A stretch of 64,000 nt of DNA from Wenzhouxiangellaceae bacterium. Lineage in GTDB: Bacteria > Pseudomonadota > Gammaproteobacteria > Xanthomonadales > Wenzhouxiangellaceae. Positions within the stretch are counted from its first letter, which is position 1; each line of letters starts with the position of its first letter. The stretch spans positions 1-64,000 of the forward strand of contig JAGXKW010000008.1 in the NCBI GenBank assembly GCA_018334995.1, read 5' to 3'. This document shows, piece by piece, positions 18,365 to 28,716 of the stretch. The translations under genes were made by a program, and so were the position numbers. The notes beneath the pieces were generated by a model, which was not told the DNA's origin, did not search any database, and saw only the letters and a list, made by a program, of their open reading frames with translations.

Positions 18365-19384
18365 ATGCGATTGACGACCCCCCTTCTCCTGATCTGCCTG
18401 GCGCTGGTTTCGGCCGGCGTCCGGGGCCAGCCCGAATCCACCGCGGAGATCGAACCCGTCGCCATTGCCATTCATGGCGGCGCGGGCACGATCTCGCGCG
18501 AGAGCCTGACGGCAGAACGCGAGCGCACGATTCGCGAAGCGCTGGAAGAGGCGATCCGCGCCGGCCATGCCGTACTGGAAAAGGACGGCGCGGCGGTCGA
18601 CGCCGTGACCGCCGCGATCACCGTGCTGGAAGATGCACCGGAATTCAATGCCGGGCGCGGCGCGGTGCTCACCAGCGAGGGGCAGGTCGAAATGGATGCC
18701 TCGCTCATGACCGGGCACGACCTCGGCGCCGGCGCGGTTGCCAGCGTTCAGGGCATCCGGCATCCGATCCTGGCGGCCCGCGCGGTGCTCGAACATTCGC
18801 CGCACGTGATGCTGGTCGGCGCCGGGGCCGAGGAATTCGCGCGGGCGAGAGATCTGAAGTTCATGCCCGGGGAATGGTTCGAGACAGAATTCAGGCGTGA
18901 GCAGTTGCGGGAGATCAAAGCACGCGAATCAGGACAGGCCACCCGCCTCGAGTCCGAACACCGCTGGTTCTCGACGGTTGGCGCCGTGGCGCTGGATAGG
19001 GCCGGCGACATCGCCGCCGGAACGTCTACCGGCGGCATGTCGAACAAGCGCTTCGGCCGGGTCGGCGATTCGCCGATCATCGGGGCCGGGACCTATGCCG
19101 ACAATCGCAGCTGTGCCGTTTCGGCCACCGGTCACGGCGAATACTTCATTCGCCACGTGGTCGCCTACAGCATCTGCGAACGCATGCGCCTGGCCGGCGA
19201 AACGCTTGCCGAAAGCGCCGATTTCGTGATCAACGATCTGCTGGTCGAAGCCGGCGGGGATGGCGGCGTGATTGCGCTGGACGCAAACGGCAATCTCGCC
19301 ACGCCATTCAATACGCCCGGCATGTATCGCGCCACGATCGACCGCGACGGCAACGTCGGCGTGAAGATCTACCGGGATGAATAG
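18365..19384 (+). CDS. Isoaspartyl peptidase/L-asparaginase (Ntn-hydrolase)
   Basis: Signal peptide then AIAIHGGAGTISRE; STVGAVALDRAGDIAAGTSTGGMSNKRFGRVGDSPIIGAGTYAD catalytic Thr region. Confidence 0.93.
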   Translation: MRLTTPLLLICLALVSAGVRGQPESTAEIEPVAIAIHGGAGTISRESLTAERERTIREALEEAIRAGHAVLEKDGAAVDAVTAAITVLEDAPEFNAGRGAVLTSEGQVEMDASLMTGHDLGAGAVASVQGIRHPILAARAVLEHSPHVMLVGAGAEEFARARDLKFMPGEWFETEFRREQLREIKARESGQATRLESEHRWFSTVGAVALDRAGDIAAGTSTGGMSNKRFGRVGDSPIIGAGTYADNRSCAVSATGHGEYFIRHVVAYSICERMRLAGETLAESADFVINDLLVEAGGDGGVIALDANGNLATPFNTPGMYRATIDRDGNVGVKIYRDE

Positions 19385-19402
19385 CCGCGGGGACACGGGC
19401 AA

Positions 19403-19585
19403 ATGCTGAACGATGCGCTGGAGTTCGCCTGCCCCTGGTGCGGAGAAATCAACCAGGTCGAAACCGAACCCGGCGACGCGGGCCAGTGGGTGATCCAGGA
19501 TTGCCAGGTATGCTGCAGCCCGATCGAAATCCGGCTGCCCGGCCCGGGACAGGACGAATTCACGGTGCGAGCCGAAGGGAACTGA
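19403..19585 (+). CDS. CPXCG motif-containing cysteine-rich protein
   Basis: 60 aa; FACPWCGEINQVETEPGDAGQWVIQDCQVCCSPIEI. Confidence 0.85.
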   Translation: MLNDALEFACPWCGEINQVETEPGDAGQWVIQDCQVCCSPIEIRLPGPGQDEFTVRAEGN

Positions 19586-19628
19586 CGTGTCGACACCGGA
19601 CCGTCAAGCGGGCCGGAGACAATCGTAG

Positions 19629-19704
19629 CCCGGGCACGCGAAGTGCGCCCGGGAAAGAAGCGGGTCAAGCCTGCGGCCCCGGATGCGCGCTACGCGCTTC
19701 CGGG
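19629..19704. repeat. Two REP-like palindromes
   Basis: CCCGGGC..GCCCGGG (19629-19653) and CCCGGATGCGC..GCGCTTCCGGG (19678-19704). Confidence 0.6.
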
Positions 19705-19719
19705 CTGCATCACTGCGTA

Positions 19720-20607
19720 TCAGGCCGCGCGTGAACCGTCGCGCTTGTCGCCTTTGCCTTCGTTGCCTTCACCCAGACCGAGGTTGCTGCAAAGCTTCAG
19801 CGTTGCCTGTGCCCGATTGAGGGTATAGAAGTGGATGCCGGGCGCGCCCAGATCGATCAATCTGCGGCAGAGACCGGTGATCACCTCTTCGCCGAACTGG
19901 CGGATCGACTTGAAGTCTTCGGCCTCTTCCCAGGCGCGCACCCGCTTGAAGATCCATTTCGGCATGTCGGCGCCGCACATCTTCGAAAAGCGCGCCAGCC
20001 TGGAGTAATTGGTGATCGGCATGATGCCGGGCACGATCGGGACCTGCACGTTCAGGCGCGCGCAGTCTTCCAGGAACTGCTCGTAGGCGTCGGCGTTGAA
20101 GAAATACTGCGTGATCGCGCTGTCGGCGCCGGCGTCGACCTTCTCCTTGAAGTGCTTCAGGTCGGCTTCCGGCGTCTTGGCCTCGGGATGGTACTCGGGG
20201 TAACACCCGACCTCGATCTTGAACCGGCCGCCGTAGCCCTGCCGGATGTGCCGGACCAGGTCGGTCGCGTAATCGAAGATGCCGCTTCCGCCGCCCGAGG
20301 GCTTGTCTCCACGCAGCACCACCAGGCGCTCTATGCCGTTTTCGCGATAAGAATCGAGCAGGTCGTCGATGCTGTCGATGTCTTCGGACATGCACGAAAT
20401 GTGCGGCGCGGCGGAAATGCCGGTCTCGCGCTGAATGTTGAACACGGTCTCGCGTGTCCGCAGGCGGGTCGAGCCGCCGGCCCCGAAAGTCACCGACATG
20501 TACTCGGGCTTCAGTGCCGCCAGGCGATCCCGGGTGCGCTTGAAAATCTCGACTTGCTCGTCGTTCTTGGGCGGAAAGAATTCGAAACTGAGCTGGGGGG
20601 TTGTCAT
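19720..20607 (-). CDS. metF: 5,10-methylenetetrahydrofolate reductase
   Basis: 295 aa; LSFEFFPPKN, VTFGAGGSTR, LVVLRGDKPSGGG. Confidence 0.96.
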   Translation of the reverse strand: MTTPQLSFEFFPPKNDEQVEIFKRTRDRLAALKPEYMSVTFGAGGSTRLRTRETVFNIQRETGISAAPHISCMSEDIDSIDDLLDSYRENGIERLVVLRGDKPSGGGSGIFDYATDLVRHIRQGYGGRFKIEVGCYPEYHPEAKTPEADLKHFKEKVDAGADSAITQYFFNADAYEQFLEDCARLNVQVPIVPGIMPITNYSRLARFSKMCGADMPKWIFKRVRAWEEAEDFKSIRQFGEEVITGLCRRLIDLGAPGIHFYTLNRAQATLKLCSNLGLGEGNEGKGDKRDGSRAA

Positions 20608-20761
20608 GGCTGGTGTGCTTTCGATTTGGATTGAAGGGCTTTCTTGCTCACAGCCGTGTCAAAGGCCTTGATAAAAAGTGATGCGTGAGACGCCATGGGT
20701 GGCTGCTGCCGGGTCGAGGCCGCAGTTCGGCGGCTCACGGCTCACCTTTTGTAGCGGAACG

Positions 20762-20794
20762 AATAAAGCGCCGGGAGGGGCGGCCCCTCCCGGC
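20762..20794 (-). terminator. Rho-independent terminator after ahcY
   Basis: Minus strand GCCGGGAGGGG-CCG-CCCCTCCCGGC followed by GCTTTATTC; 11-bp stem. Confidence 0.75.
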
Positions 20795-20811
20795 TGCTTC
20801 CGATGCACCGC

Positions 20812-22272
20812 CTAGTAGCGGTAGTGTTCCGGCTTGTACGGACCGTCTACGGTCACGCCGATGTAGTCGGCCTGCTTGTCGGTCATTTCGGTCAAGCGTG
20901 CGCCGACGCGCTCGAGATGCAGACGCGCGACCTTCTCGTCCAGGTGCTTGGGCAGCACGAACACTTCGTTCTTGTATCGCTCCGGATACTTGAACAGCTC
21001 GATCTGCGCCAGCGTCTGGTTGGTGAACGAGTTGGACATCACGAAGCTGGGATGGCCGGTTGCGCAACCCAGGTTGACCAGGCGGCCTTCGGCCAGCAGC
21101 GTGATGCGTTTGCCGTCGGGGAAGGTGATCTGGTCGACCTGCGGCTTGATGTTGTCCCACTCGTACTGACGCAGGCTGGAAACGTCGATTTCGTTGTCGA
21201 AGTGGCCGATGTTGCAGATGATCGCCTGGTCCTTCATGCGCTGCATGTGGTCATGGCGAAGCACATTGTAGTTGCCGGTGGCGGTCACGATGATGTCGGC
21301 CTGCTCGATGACGCCTTCGTCCTCGATATTGACAACTCGGTAGCCTTCCATCGAAGCCTGCAGGGCACAGATCGGATCGACCTCGGTCACCCAGACGTTG
21401 GCCGACAGCGCGCGCAGCGACTGGGCCGAGCCCTTGCCGACATCGCCGTAGCCGCAGACGATGGCAACCTTGCCGGCGACCATGACGTCGGTGGCGCGCT
21501 TGATCGCGTCGACCAGCGACTCGCGACAGCCGTAGAGGTTGTCGAACTTGCTCTTGGTCACCGAGTCGTTGACGTTGATGGCGGGGAACTTCAGCGTTCC
21601 TTCCTTCTGCATGCGGTACAGGCGATTGACGCCGGTCGTCGTTTCCTCGGTCACGCCCTGGATGTTCTTCAGCGCAGCCGAGTACCAGCCCGGGTTGGAC
21701 TCCAGACGCTTCTTGATGGCCTTGAACAGGGCTTCTTCTTCCTCGCTTCCCGGGTTGTCCAGGATCGACGGATCCTGTTCAGCCTGAGCGCCCAGGTCCA
21801 GCAGCAACGTGGCGTCTCCGCCGTCGTCGAGGATCATGTTGGCCGTTTCGCCGTCGGGCCACTGGAAAATGCGGTGGGTGAACTCCCAGTATTCGGTCAG
21901 GCTCTCGCCCTTGTAGGCGAAGACCGGAATGCCGCGGTCGACCATGGCCGCGGCAGCGTGATCCTGGGTCGAATAGATGTTGCACGACGCCCACCGGACT
22001 TCGGCACCCAGGTCGATCAGGGTCTCCATCAGTACCGCGGTCTGGATGGTCATGTGCAGCGAGCCGGCGATTCGCGCGCCCTTGAGCGGCTGGTCGGCCG
22101 CGTACTCTTCGCGCGTCTGGATCAGGCCGGGCATTTCGGTTTCGGCGATCGCGATTTCCTTGCGGCCATAGGCGGCCAGCGAGGGATCGGCGATCAGGTA
22201 GTCGTTTTCGGTAGAGGCGATGCTGGAGTCGAACAGCACGCCCTTGCTAACTTCTTCTGGCTTGGCACTCAT
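20812..22272 (-). CDS. ahcY: Adenosylhomocysteinase
   Basis: 486 aa; [29 protein letters not shown], ends KPEHYRY. Confidence 0.97.
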   Translation of the reverse strand: MSAKPEEVSKGVLFDSSIASTENDYLIADPSLAAYGRKEIAIAETEMPGLIQTREEYAADQPLKGARIAGSLHMTIQTAVLMETLIDLGAEVRWASCNIYSTQDHAAAAMVDRGIPVFAYKGESLTEYWEFTHRIFQWPDGETANMILDDGGDATLLLDLGAQAEQDPSILDNPGSEEEEALFKAIKKRLESNPGWYSAALKNIQGVTEETTTGVNRLYRMQKEGTLKFPAINVNDSVTKSKFDNLYGCRESLVDAIKRATDVMVAGKVAIVCGYGDVGKGSAQSLRALSANVWVTEVDPICALQASMEGYRVVNIEDEGVIEQADIIVTATGNYNVLRHDHMQRMKDQAIICNIGHFDNEIDVSSLRQYEWDNIKPQVDQITFPDGKRITLLAEGRLVNLGCATGHPSFVMSNSFTNQTLAQIELFKYPERYKNEVFVLPKHLDEKVARLHLERVGARLTEMTDKQADYIGVTVDGPYKPEHYRY

Positions 22273-22330
22273 TGATTAAACCTCGGTATTGATGTTTAGG
22301 GTTCGAGTTGGTACGTATTCGGGCTCCGAA

Positions 22331-22364
22331 CGGGTCCCGCCGCACGCAGGGTGCGGCGGTCCCG
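22331..22364 (-). other. Strong hairpin between metK and ahcY
   Basis: CCGCCGCAC-GCAGG-GTGCGGCGG 9-bp stem with outer CGGG/CCCG; no T tract on the minus strand. Confidence 0.45.
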
Positions 22365-22387
22365 TCGATCGGCCCGGGTTGTCGTTA

Positions 22388-23605
22388 TCAGAGTCCAGCT
22401 GCCTTTCTCAGCGCCTCGGCGCGATCGGTCTTCTCCCAGCTGAACGTCGTGAAATGATCTTCCAGTGGCTTGCCGTCACGGACGACCTTCGCCGTGGCCT
22501 GTTCCGGAATTCGCCCGAAGTGACCGTTGGTCGCCGTCTGGCGGTACATCGGGTGCAGCAGATCGAGCATCTTCAGGATGCCGAACGGACGCAGGTCGAA
22601 GTGCTCGCGCACCAGCTTCTCGATCTGCTCTTCCGGGATCGTGCCGGTGCCGAAGGTGGTCACCGAGATGGACGTCGGCTGCGCCACGCCGATGGCGTAA
22701 CTGACCTGGATCTCGCACTTGTCGGCCAGGCCGGCGGCCACGACGTTCTTGGCCACGTAACGGCCGGCATAGGTCGCCGACCGGTCGACCTTGGACGGGT
22801 CCTTGCCGGAGAATGCACCGCCGCCGTGCCGGGCCATGCCGCCGTAGGTATCGACGATGATCTTGCGCCCGGTCAGGCCGGCGTCGCCGACCGGCCCCCC
22901 GATGACGAACTTGCCGGTCGGGTTGATGTGATACAGCGTGTCGTTGTGCAGCCATTCCTCGGGCAATACAGGCTTGATGATGTGCTCGCGCACGCCCTCG
23001 CGGATCTCGTCGAGTTCCACGCCTTCGTCGTGCTGAGTCGACAGCACCACGGCATCGATCGCGACCGGCTGGCCGTCCTTGTAACGCAGCGTAACCTGGC
23101 TTTTCGCGTCGGGACGCAGCCACGGCAGCGGGTTGTCGGTGTGCTTGCGCAGGCGCGTGTGGCGCTCGACCAGCCGGTGGGCATAAAAGATCGGCGCCGG
23201 CATCAGCGCGTCGGTTTCGTTGGATGCATACCCGAACATCAGGCCCTGGTCACCTGCGCCCTGCTCCTCGGGGGCCGCGCGGTCCACGCCCTGGGCGATA
23301 TCGGGCGACTGCTTGCCGATCATGTTGATCACCGAACAGGTCTGCCCGTCGAAGCCGACGTTCGACGAGTCGTAGCCGATATCGGTCACCACCTGGCGGA
23401 TCAGGTCTTCGAGTTCGACGTAGGCCGTGGTCGAGATTTCTCCGCCCACGATCACCGCGCCGGTCTTGAGAAAGGTCTCGCACGCCACGCGCGCATTCGG
23501 ATCCTGGGCCAGGATCTCATCGAGAATGGCGTCTGAAATCTGGTCGGCCATCTTGTCCGGGTGGCCTTCTGAAACCGATTCCGAGGTAAACAGGTATTCG
23601 CTCAT
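22388..23605 (-). CDS. metK: S-adenosylmethionine synthetase
   Basis: 405 aa; [51 protein letters not shown]. Confidence 0.97.
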   Translation of the reverse strand: MSEYLFTSESVSEGHPDKMADQISDAILDEILAQDPNARVACETFLKTGAVIVGGEISTTAYVELEDLIRQVVTDIGYDSSNVGFDGQTCSVINMIGKQSPDIAQGVDRAAPEEQGAGDQGLMFGYASNETDALMPAPIFYAHRLVERHTRLRKHTDNPLPWLRPDAKSQVTLRYKDGQPVAIDAVVLSTQHDEGVELDEIREGVREHIIKPVLPEEWLHNDTLYHINPTGKFVIGGPVGDAGLTGRKIIVDTYGGMARHGGGAFSGKDPSKVDRSATYAGRYVAKNVVAAGLADKCEIQVSYAIGVAQPTSISVTTFGTGTIPEEQIEKLVREHFDLRPFGILKMLDLLHPMYRQTATNGHFGRIPEQATAKVVRDGKPLEDHFTTFSWEKTDRAEALRKAAGL

Positions 23606-23850
23606 GGGTTGATTTATCTCTTGATTCGGATAGAAAGATATTAGTGTAACGCATCACGTCGAGAAATGCATCCCCGATCCTGGATCGTTCCGGCGCCGAC
23701 GCCGAACGCGGTCCGGCGACGGCCTCGCCGCGCCGGGCAATGGGCCGCGCAACTGCATCGGCGCACGCGAATCCGGCCGAGCACCCGGCCCGGCACCAGG
23801 CCCCCAGGCGCTATGATGCCGGGCAAGCCACCTGGAATCAGCCGCCGCGA

Positions 23851-25293
23851 ATGCCGGAGCCGCAGACGCTACTCGACGCAAGCCTGATCGCCGCGCTGTT
23901 CCACGTGGTCGTTTCGCCGATCGCGGCCCTGCATGCGCTGATGTTCAAGCGCGATTCACGCGCCGCCTTCGGCTGGATCGCACTGTGCCTGCTGCTGCCG
24001 ATCGCCGGTCCGGTGCTGTACCTGCTCCTGGGCATCAACCGCATCCGGCGGCGGGCCCGGCGGCTGGAACTGCCGGGACTGCGAATCGGATTCGAACGCG
24101 GCCGCGCCAGAAGCGCCGAAACGCGAGCTTCCCCCGGGCTCGAGGCGTCGCTGCGTTCGATCGAACGGATCGGTGCGCGGCTGAGCGGACACGAACTGGC
24201 AGGCGGCAATTCGGTCACGCCGCTGCATAACGGCGATGAGGCCTATCCGGCGATGCTCGAAGCCATCGGCGAGGCGGCCCGAACGGTGTTTCTGTCGACT
24301 TACATCTTCGACACCGATGCGGCGGGACGCGGAATCATCGAGGCGCTCGAGGCCGCGCATCGGCGCGGCGTCGACGTGCGCGTGATCATCGACGGGATCG
24401 GCCAGTACTACAGCTGGCCGCGGGCGCGCAAGCTGTTCCGCCGTGCCGGAATCCGCAGCGCACTTTTCCTGCCGCCCAGCCTGCTCCCGCCGCGACTGTC
24501 GATGAACCTGCGCAACCATCACAAGATCCTGGTCGTCGACGGGCACAGCGCGTTCACCGGCGGGCTGAACATCGGCCAGCGCCACGTGCTCGGCAACACC
24601 CCGGAGCGACACGCCGTGGCCGATATCCACTTCAGGCTGGCCGGCCCGGCCGCGCTTCAGCTCGAATCGCAGTTCCTGCGAAGCTGGGAATTCATCACCG
24701 GCCAGCGCGAAGCGCCGGCGCCGGTCTCGCCGGTCCGGCAGGGTCGTCTGCCGTGCCGCGCGCTGTCCGACGGTCCGGACGAGGACATGGACCAGATCAC
24801 CCGGCTGCTCAGCGCGACGATCGCCGAGGCTCGCCGCTCCATCCTGATCATGACGCCGTATTTCCTGCCGCCGCGCGAATTGGTCGGGGCGATCCAGGCC
24901 GCCAGCCTGCGCGGCGTTCAGGTCATGCTGGTGCTGCCGGAGAAAAACAACCTGCCCTATGTGCACTGGGCGACGCGCAACATGCTTTGGGAATTGCTGT
25001 ACCAGGACGTAGAGGTGTATTACCAGCCACCGCCGTTCGCACACACCAAGCTGTTCGTCGTCGACGACAAGTACGCCCTGATCGGATCGTCGAACTGGGA
25101 CTCGCGCTCGCTGCGGCTCAATTTCGAGCTCCAGGTGGAAGTCTTCGGGGCCGAGTTCGCCGAGCAAATGGGCGCTATCGTTCGCCGCGCGGCGAACGTT
25201 GGCCGACGCGTTACACTCGCCGAGGTCGATGACCGCAGCCTGCCGGTCCGGCTGCGCGATTCGTTATGCTGGCTGTTCTCGCCCTACCTGTGA
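23851..25293 (+). CDS. Cardiolipin synthase (PLD superfamily)
   Basis: N-terminal two-TM PLDc_N region; HKD motifs NHHKILVVDG and HTKLFVVDDKYALIGSSNWDSRS. Confidence 0.93.
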   Translation: MPEPQTLLDASLIAALFHVVVSPIAALHALMFKRDSRAAFGWIALCLLLPIAGPVLYLLLGINRIRRRARRLELPGLRIGFERGRARSAETRASPGLEASLRSIERIGARLSGHELAGGNSVTPLHNGDEAYPAMLEAIGEAARTVFLSTYIFDTDAAGRGIIEALEAAHRRGVDVRVIIDGIGQYYSWPRARKLFRRAGIRSALFLPPSLLPPRLSMNLRNHHKILVVDGHSAFTGGLNIGQRHVLGNTPERHAVADIHFRLAGPAALQLESQFLRSWEFITGQREAPAPVSPVRQGRLPCRALSDGPDEDMDQITRLLSATIAEARRSILIMTPYFLPPRELVGAIQAASLRGVQVMLVLPEKNNLPYVHWATRNMLWELLYQDVEVYYQPPPFAHTKLFVVDDKYALIGSSNWDSRSLRLNFELQVEVFGAEFAEQMGAIVRRAANVGRRVTLAEVDDRSLPVRLRDSLCWLFSPYL

Positions 25294-25303
25294 GGCATTA
25301 GAA

Positions 25304-25876
25304 ATGACACAACTGATTATCGGACTCGTTCTTTTTCTCGGCATCCACTCACTGTCCATCGTCGCCCTGCCGGCGCGCAACGCGATGGCGGCCAGCATGG
25401 GCGAGTGGCCGTTCAAGGGACTTTATTCGATCGTCGCCATCATCGGACTGGTGCTCATCGTTCTTGGCTATGGCGAAGCCCGGCTGGATCCCACGGTCCT
25501 GTACGTGACGCCGGAATGGACCCGGCATCTCGCCATGCTGCTGATGCTGCCGGTCTTTCCAGCGCTGCTGGCCACCTACCTCCCGGGTCGGATCAGCCAG
25601 ACGCTGGGCCATCCAATGCTGGTCGCGGTCAAGGCCTGGGCGCTGTCCCACCTGCTGGTCAACGGCACGCTCGCCGACGTACTTCTGTTCGGCGGCTTCC
25701 TCGCCTGGGCCGTGGCCGACCGGATTTCTTTCAAGCGCCGGCCCGCAAGGGCCATTCCGCGAGCCCCGAAAAGCGGTTTCAACGACGTGATCGCAATCGT
25801 CGGCGGACTGGGCATCTATCTGGCGTTCGTATTCTGGCTGCACGCGAAGTGGATCGGTGTATCGATCACCGGCTGA
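25304..25876 (+). CDS. NnrU family membrane protein
   Basis: GLVLFLGIHSLSIV, hydrophobic segments, HLLVNGTLADVLLFGGFLAWAVADRISFKRR. Confidence 0.9.
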   Translation: MTQLIIGLVLFLGIHSLSIVALPARNAMAASMGEWPFKGLYSIVAIIGLVLIVLGYGEARLDPTVLYVTPEWTRHLAMLLMLPVFPALLATYLPGRISQTLGHPMLVAVKAWALSHLLVNGTLADVLLFGGFLAWAVADRISFKRRPARAIPRAPKSGFNDVIAIVGGLGIYLAFVFWLHAKWIGVSITG

Positions 25877-25920
25877 GGGAACCGAACGCAGCAGACCCGA
25901 AGGGCCGCTTTCAAAACGGC

Positions 25921-26448
25921 TTATCGTCGACCGAACAACCGCCCCAGCAAGCCCGGACGCCGGGGATTGCCGCGCCCTGCCCGGTCGCCGGGCCGGGCTT
26001 CGGGGGCATCGTCTTCGGCCTGGATGCACGATACGACCAGATCGTCGATCAGGGCCGGCGTGAACTGGTAGGGATCGAACGATGTCATTCCATGGCGGGC
26101 CAGGACTTCGCCCACGACGCGCTCGATGGCGACGAATTTCATCGACCAGTTCCGGAACCGCCTGGAGCGGATCGGGCGCCGCGTCAGCCGCTGGACGTCA
26201 TGGTGCCGCGCATCGCGGCAGATTCGCGCGTACAGACCGTCCACGGTATCCGCCGGGCCTTCCAGGTACTGAAAAAAACAGCCGTTGCCGTAATGCAGCA
26301 CGCCGCCGATCCGGCGCTGCTGGTTATTGCGTCGGGAGTGCACCAGGATGCGGTTGACTTCCGGATCGACGCCGTATCCCTGCTGCTCGCTGGAAAACGA
26401 GGCCCGGGAACAATAAGACAGGCAGATCAGATCGGTTGCTTTATCCAT
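25921..26448 (-). CDS. BLUF domain photoreceptor
   Basis: LICLSYCSRAS (flavin Tyr), RRNNQQRRIGGVLHYGNGCFFQYLEG (Asn, Gln), FRNWSMKF; internal Met start chosen (ORF extends to 26478). Confidence 0.92.
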   Translation of the reverse strand: MDKATDLICLSYCSRASFSSEQQGYGVDPEVNRILVHSRRNNQQRRIGGVLHYGNGCFFQYLEGPADTVDGLYARICRDARHHDVQRLTRRPIRSRRFRNWSMKFVAIERVVGEVLARHGMTSFDPYQFTPALIDDLVVSCIQAEDDAPEARPGDRAGRGNPRRPGLLGRLFGRR

Positions 26449-26588
26449 GAAGACTCTGGATTTGTGGAGCGAGCACAATAGACGAGACCAGTCGTGGCCC
26501 CGTCAACGCTCGGCGCGCCCCGGCGATTGGCGCCACCCTGAGCGTGCACACCCGACCCGAAGCCCGCTTTGGTAAGATTTCGACCATC

Positions 26589-27065
26589 ATGCGTTATCTA
26601 TTTTCTCTGGCAATCCTGCTGACGGTGCTCTGGCTCGGCATTTCCGGCGTCTACAAACCGCCACTGTTCGTGCTAGGTGGCTGCTCCGTGGTCTTCGTCG
26701 TATGGCTCTCCAGGCGCATGGACGTCGTGGGCGTGGAGCACAACCCGGTACTCTATTCCTGGCGGCTGCCGGTCTACTGGCTGTGGCTGCTGTGGCAAAT
26801 CGTCAAGTCCAACATCGATGTCGCCCGCGCCGCACTGTCGCCTGACAAACTGGTGCGCCCCCGGGTGGTGAAAGTACCCATGAAACTCGGCTCGGCGGTC
26901 GGGAAGGTCACCTACGCCAATTCGGTAACGCTGACGCCGGGCACGGTCACGCTGCTGCTCGAGGAGGACCACCTCGAAGTCCATGCGCTGCTCGAAAGCT
27001 CCGCGGCCAGTCTGGAATCAGGCGAAATGGAACGGAAAATCGCCTGGCTGGAGAACCACAAGTGA
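26589..27065 (+). CDS. mrpE: Mrp-type Na+/H+ antiporter subunit E
   Basis: VYWLWLLWQIVKSNIDVARAALSP; SVTLTPGTVTLLLEEDHLEVHAL. Confidence 0.93.
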   Translation: MRYLFSLAILLTVLWLGISGVYKPPLFVLGGCSVVFVVWLSRRMDVVGVEHNPVLYSWRLPVYWLWLLWQIVKSNIDVARAALSPDKLVRPRVVKVPMKLGSAVGKVTYANSVTLTPGTVTLLLEEDHLEVHALLESSAASLESGEMERKIAWLENHK

Positions 27066-27355
27066 CGACCGTCCTTGTCCTGACGGCACTGGCGATATTC
27101 GTCACGATGGCGCTGGCCCTGGTGCGGGCGCTCAAGGGGCCTTCGGTCTACGATCGAATCGTGGCGGTCAACGTCATCGGCACCAAGACCGTGCTCGTCG
27201 TGGCGCTGATCACCGCGATCAGCGGCAACGACGACCTGATCGACGTGGCGCTGGTCTATGCGCTGATCAACTTCATCGCGGTTGTAACCGTGCTGAAGCT
27301 GTCACGGATGCGCGATCTCGCCGCTGCCGGGGAAGGAGATATCACCGATGGTTGA
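27062..27355 (+). CDS. mrpF: Mrp-type antiporter subunit F
   Basis: 97 aa; VRALKGPSVYDRIVAVNVIGTKTVLV; position. Confidence 0.92.
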   Translation: MTTVLVLTALAIFVTMALALVRALKGPSVYDRIVAVNVIGTKTVLVVALITAISGNDDLIDVALVYALINFIAVVTVLKLSRMRDLAAAGEGDITDG

Positions 27356-27713
27356 GACCATGCTCGCCGTCATTTCCGGGATTTTCCTGCTCACCGGCGG
27401 GATATTCGGCATCCTGGGTGGCATCGGCCTGCTGCGTTTCCCGGATTTCTACAGCCGGCTCCATGCCGCCGGCATCACCGATACATTATGCGCCTTTCTG
27501 ATCATCATCGGTCTCGTGATACAGGCCGGCCTGGCACTGGTCAGCATCAAGCTGATGCTGATCCTGATATTCATGGTCTTTACCGCGCCCACCGCCAGTC
27601 ATGCGCTGGCCCGTGCCGGACTCGCCGCCGGCGATGATCCGGCAACCTTGGAAAGCGAACCCATGGAAATTGCCCCGCTCGGCTCGCGCGGAGAACCGCC
27701 ATCGAATTCCTGA
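27348..27713 (+). CDS. mrpG: Mrp-type antiporter subunit G
   Basis: 121 aa; LGGIGLLRFPDFYSRLHAAGITDTL. Confidence 0.92.
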   Translation: MVETMLAVISGIFLLTGGIFGILGGIGLLRFPDFYSRLHAAGITDTLCAFLIIIGLVIQAGLALVSIKLMLILIFMVFTAPTASHALARAGLAAGDDPATLESEPMEIAPLGSRGEPPSNS

Positions 27714-27739
27714 TCGACATCGCGCTGCTGACGTTCCTG

Positions 27740-28270
27740 GTGACTGTCGCGGTGGCGGTGGTGAGGGTGCGTGACCTGTTTTCAGCGGCAATGTTGTTCG
27801 CCATCTATTCCCTGCTGTCGGCCGGATTGTTCGCGGTGCTCGATGCAGGCGACGTCGCGCTTACCGAGGCCGCGGTGGGGGCCGGCATATCCACTATTCT
27901 GTTCCTTGCCGTGCTGGCGCTGACCGGTCACGAGGAGCGCCCGGCGCGCGGCAAGAATCGGCTGGCGCTGACGGTGGTCGTGGCCACGGGTGCCTGTCTG
28001 ATTTATGCGGCCGGTGATCTACCGGAATTCGGTGAGCCCGGCAACCCGCCCCACGTGCATGTCGCCCCGTATTACATAGAGCATGCCTATACGGACATGG
28101 GTGTACCCAACATGGTCGCCGCGGTACTGGCCAGCTATCGTTCCATCGATACGATGGGCGAGGCTTTCGTGATCCTGACCGCCGGACTGGGCGTGGTCGC
28201 GCTGCTCTCCGTTCCACCACGGCGACGGCGCCACAAACATAAGCCTGGAAAATCTGAGGACGACTCATGA
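27740..28270 (+). CDS. MbhD/MbhE-like (DUF4040) subunit, equivalent to the MrpA C-terminal region
   Basis: 176 aa; VRDLFSAAMLFAIYSLLSAGLFAVLDAGDVALTEAAVGAGISTILFLAVL; then DMGVPNMVAAVLASYRSIDTMGEAFVILTAGLGV; GTG start, may begin slightly upstream. Confidence 0.85.
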   Translation: MTVAVAVVRVRDLFSAAMLFAIYSLLSAGLFAVLDAGDVALTEAAVGAGISTILFLAVLALTGHEERPARGKNRLALTVVVATGACLIYAAGDLPEFGEPGNPPHVHVAPYYIEHAYTDMGVPNMVAAVLASYRSIDTMGEAFVILTAGLGVVALLSVPPRRRRHKHKPGKSEDDS

Positions 28271-28716
28271 GAACCAACGGCATCCTGCGCGTAATCGCGC
28301 GATTCCTGATTCCGCTGATCATGCTGTTCGGGCTCTATATTCAGTTCCACGGCGAATACTCGCCCGGCGGCGGCTTCCAGGCCGGTGTGGTGTTTGCGGC
28401 GGCCTGGATTCTGTTTGCCCTGATCTACGGCCTGGACGCCGCACTTGAGGTGATTCCCGAGCGCGCCCAGTTCGTGCTGGCCTGTCTCGGCGTGCTCCTG
28501 TATTGCTTCGTCGGCCTGCTCGGCGTCGTCCTGGGTGGGCGCTTTCTTGATTTCTACCCGCTGCTGGACTCGCCCCATGCAGCCCAGCAGACCGGGATCG
28601 TAGCGGTCGAATTCGGCGTCGGCGTGACCGTCGCAACCTGTGCGATGCTGTTTTTCACGTTTTTCGCCCGACGCAAGCGTGAAATCGACGCTGCCGAAAC
28701 CGGGGAGGACGACTGA
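28267..28716 (+). CDS. mrpB: Mrp-type antiporter subunit B
   Basis: 149 aa; LIMLFGLYIQFHGEYSPGGGFQAGVVFAAAWI. Confidence 0.93.
   Translation: MRTNGILRVIARFLIPLIMLFGLYIQFHGEYSPGGGFQAGVVFAAAWILFALIYGLDAALEVIPERAQFVLACLGVLLYCFVGLLGVVLGGRFLDFYPLLDSPHAAQQTGIVAVEFGVGVTVATCAMLFFTFFARRKREIDAAETGEDD

Noticed and set aside
20608-20811. Possible SAM/SAH riboswitch upstream of metF
   Set aside because: Contains the ahcY terminator, but I could not find the conserved SAM or SAH riboswitch core by eye
20803-22275. 490-aa plus-strand ORF mirroring ahcY
   Set aside because: Shadow ORF of ahcY; no domain
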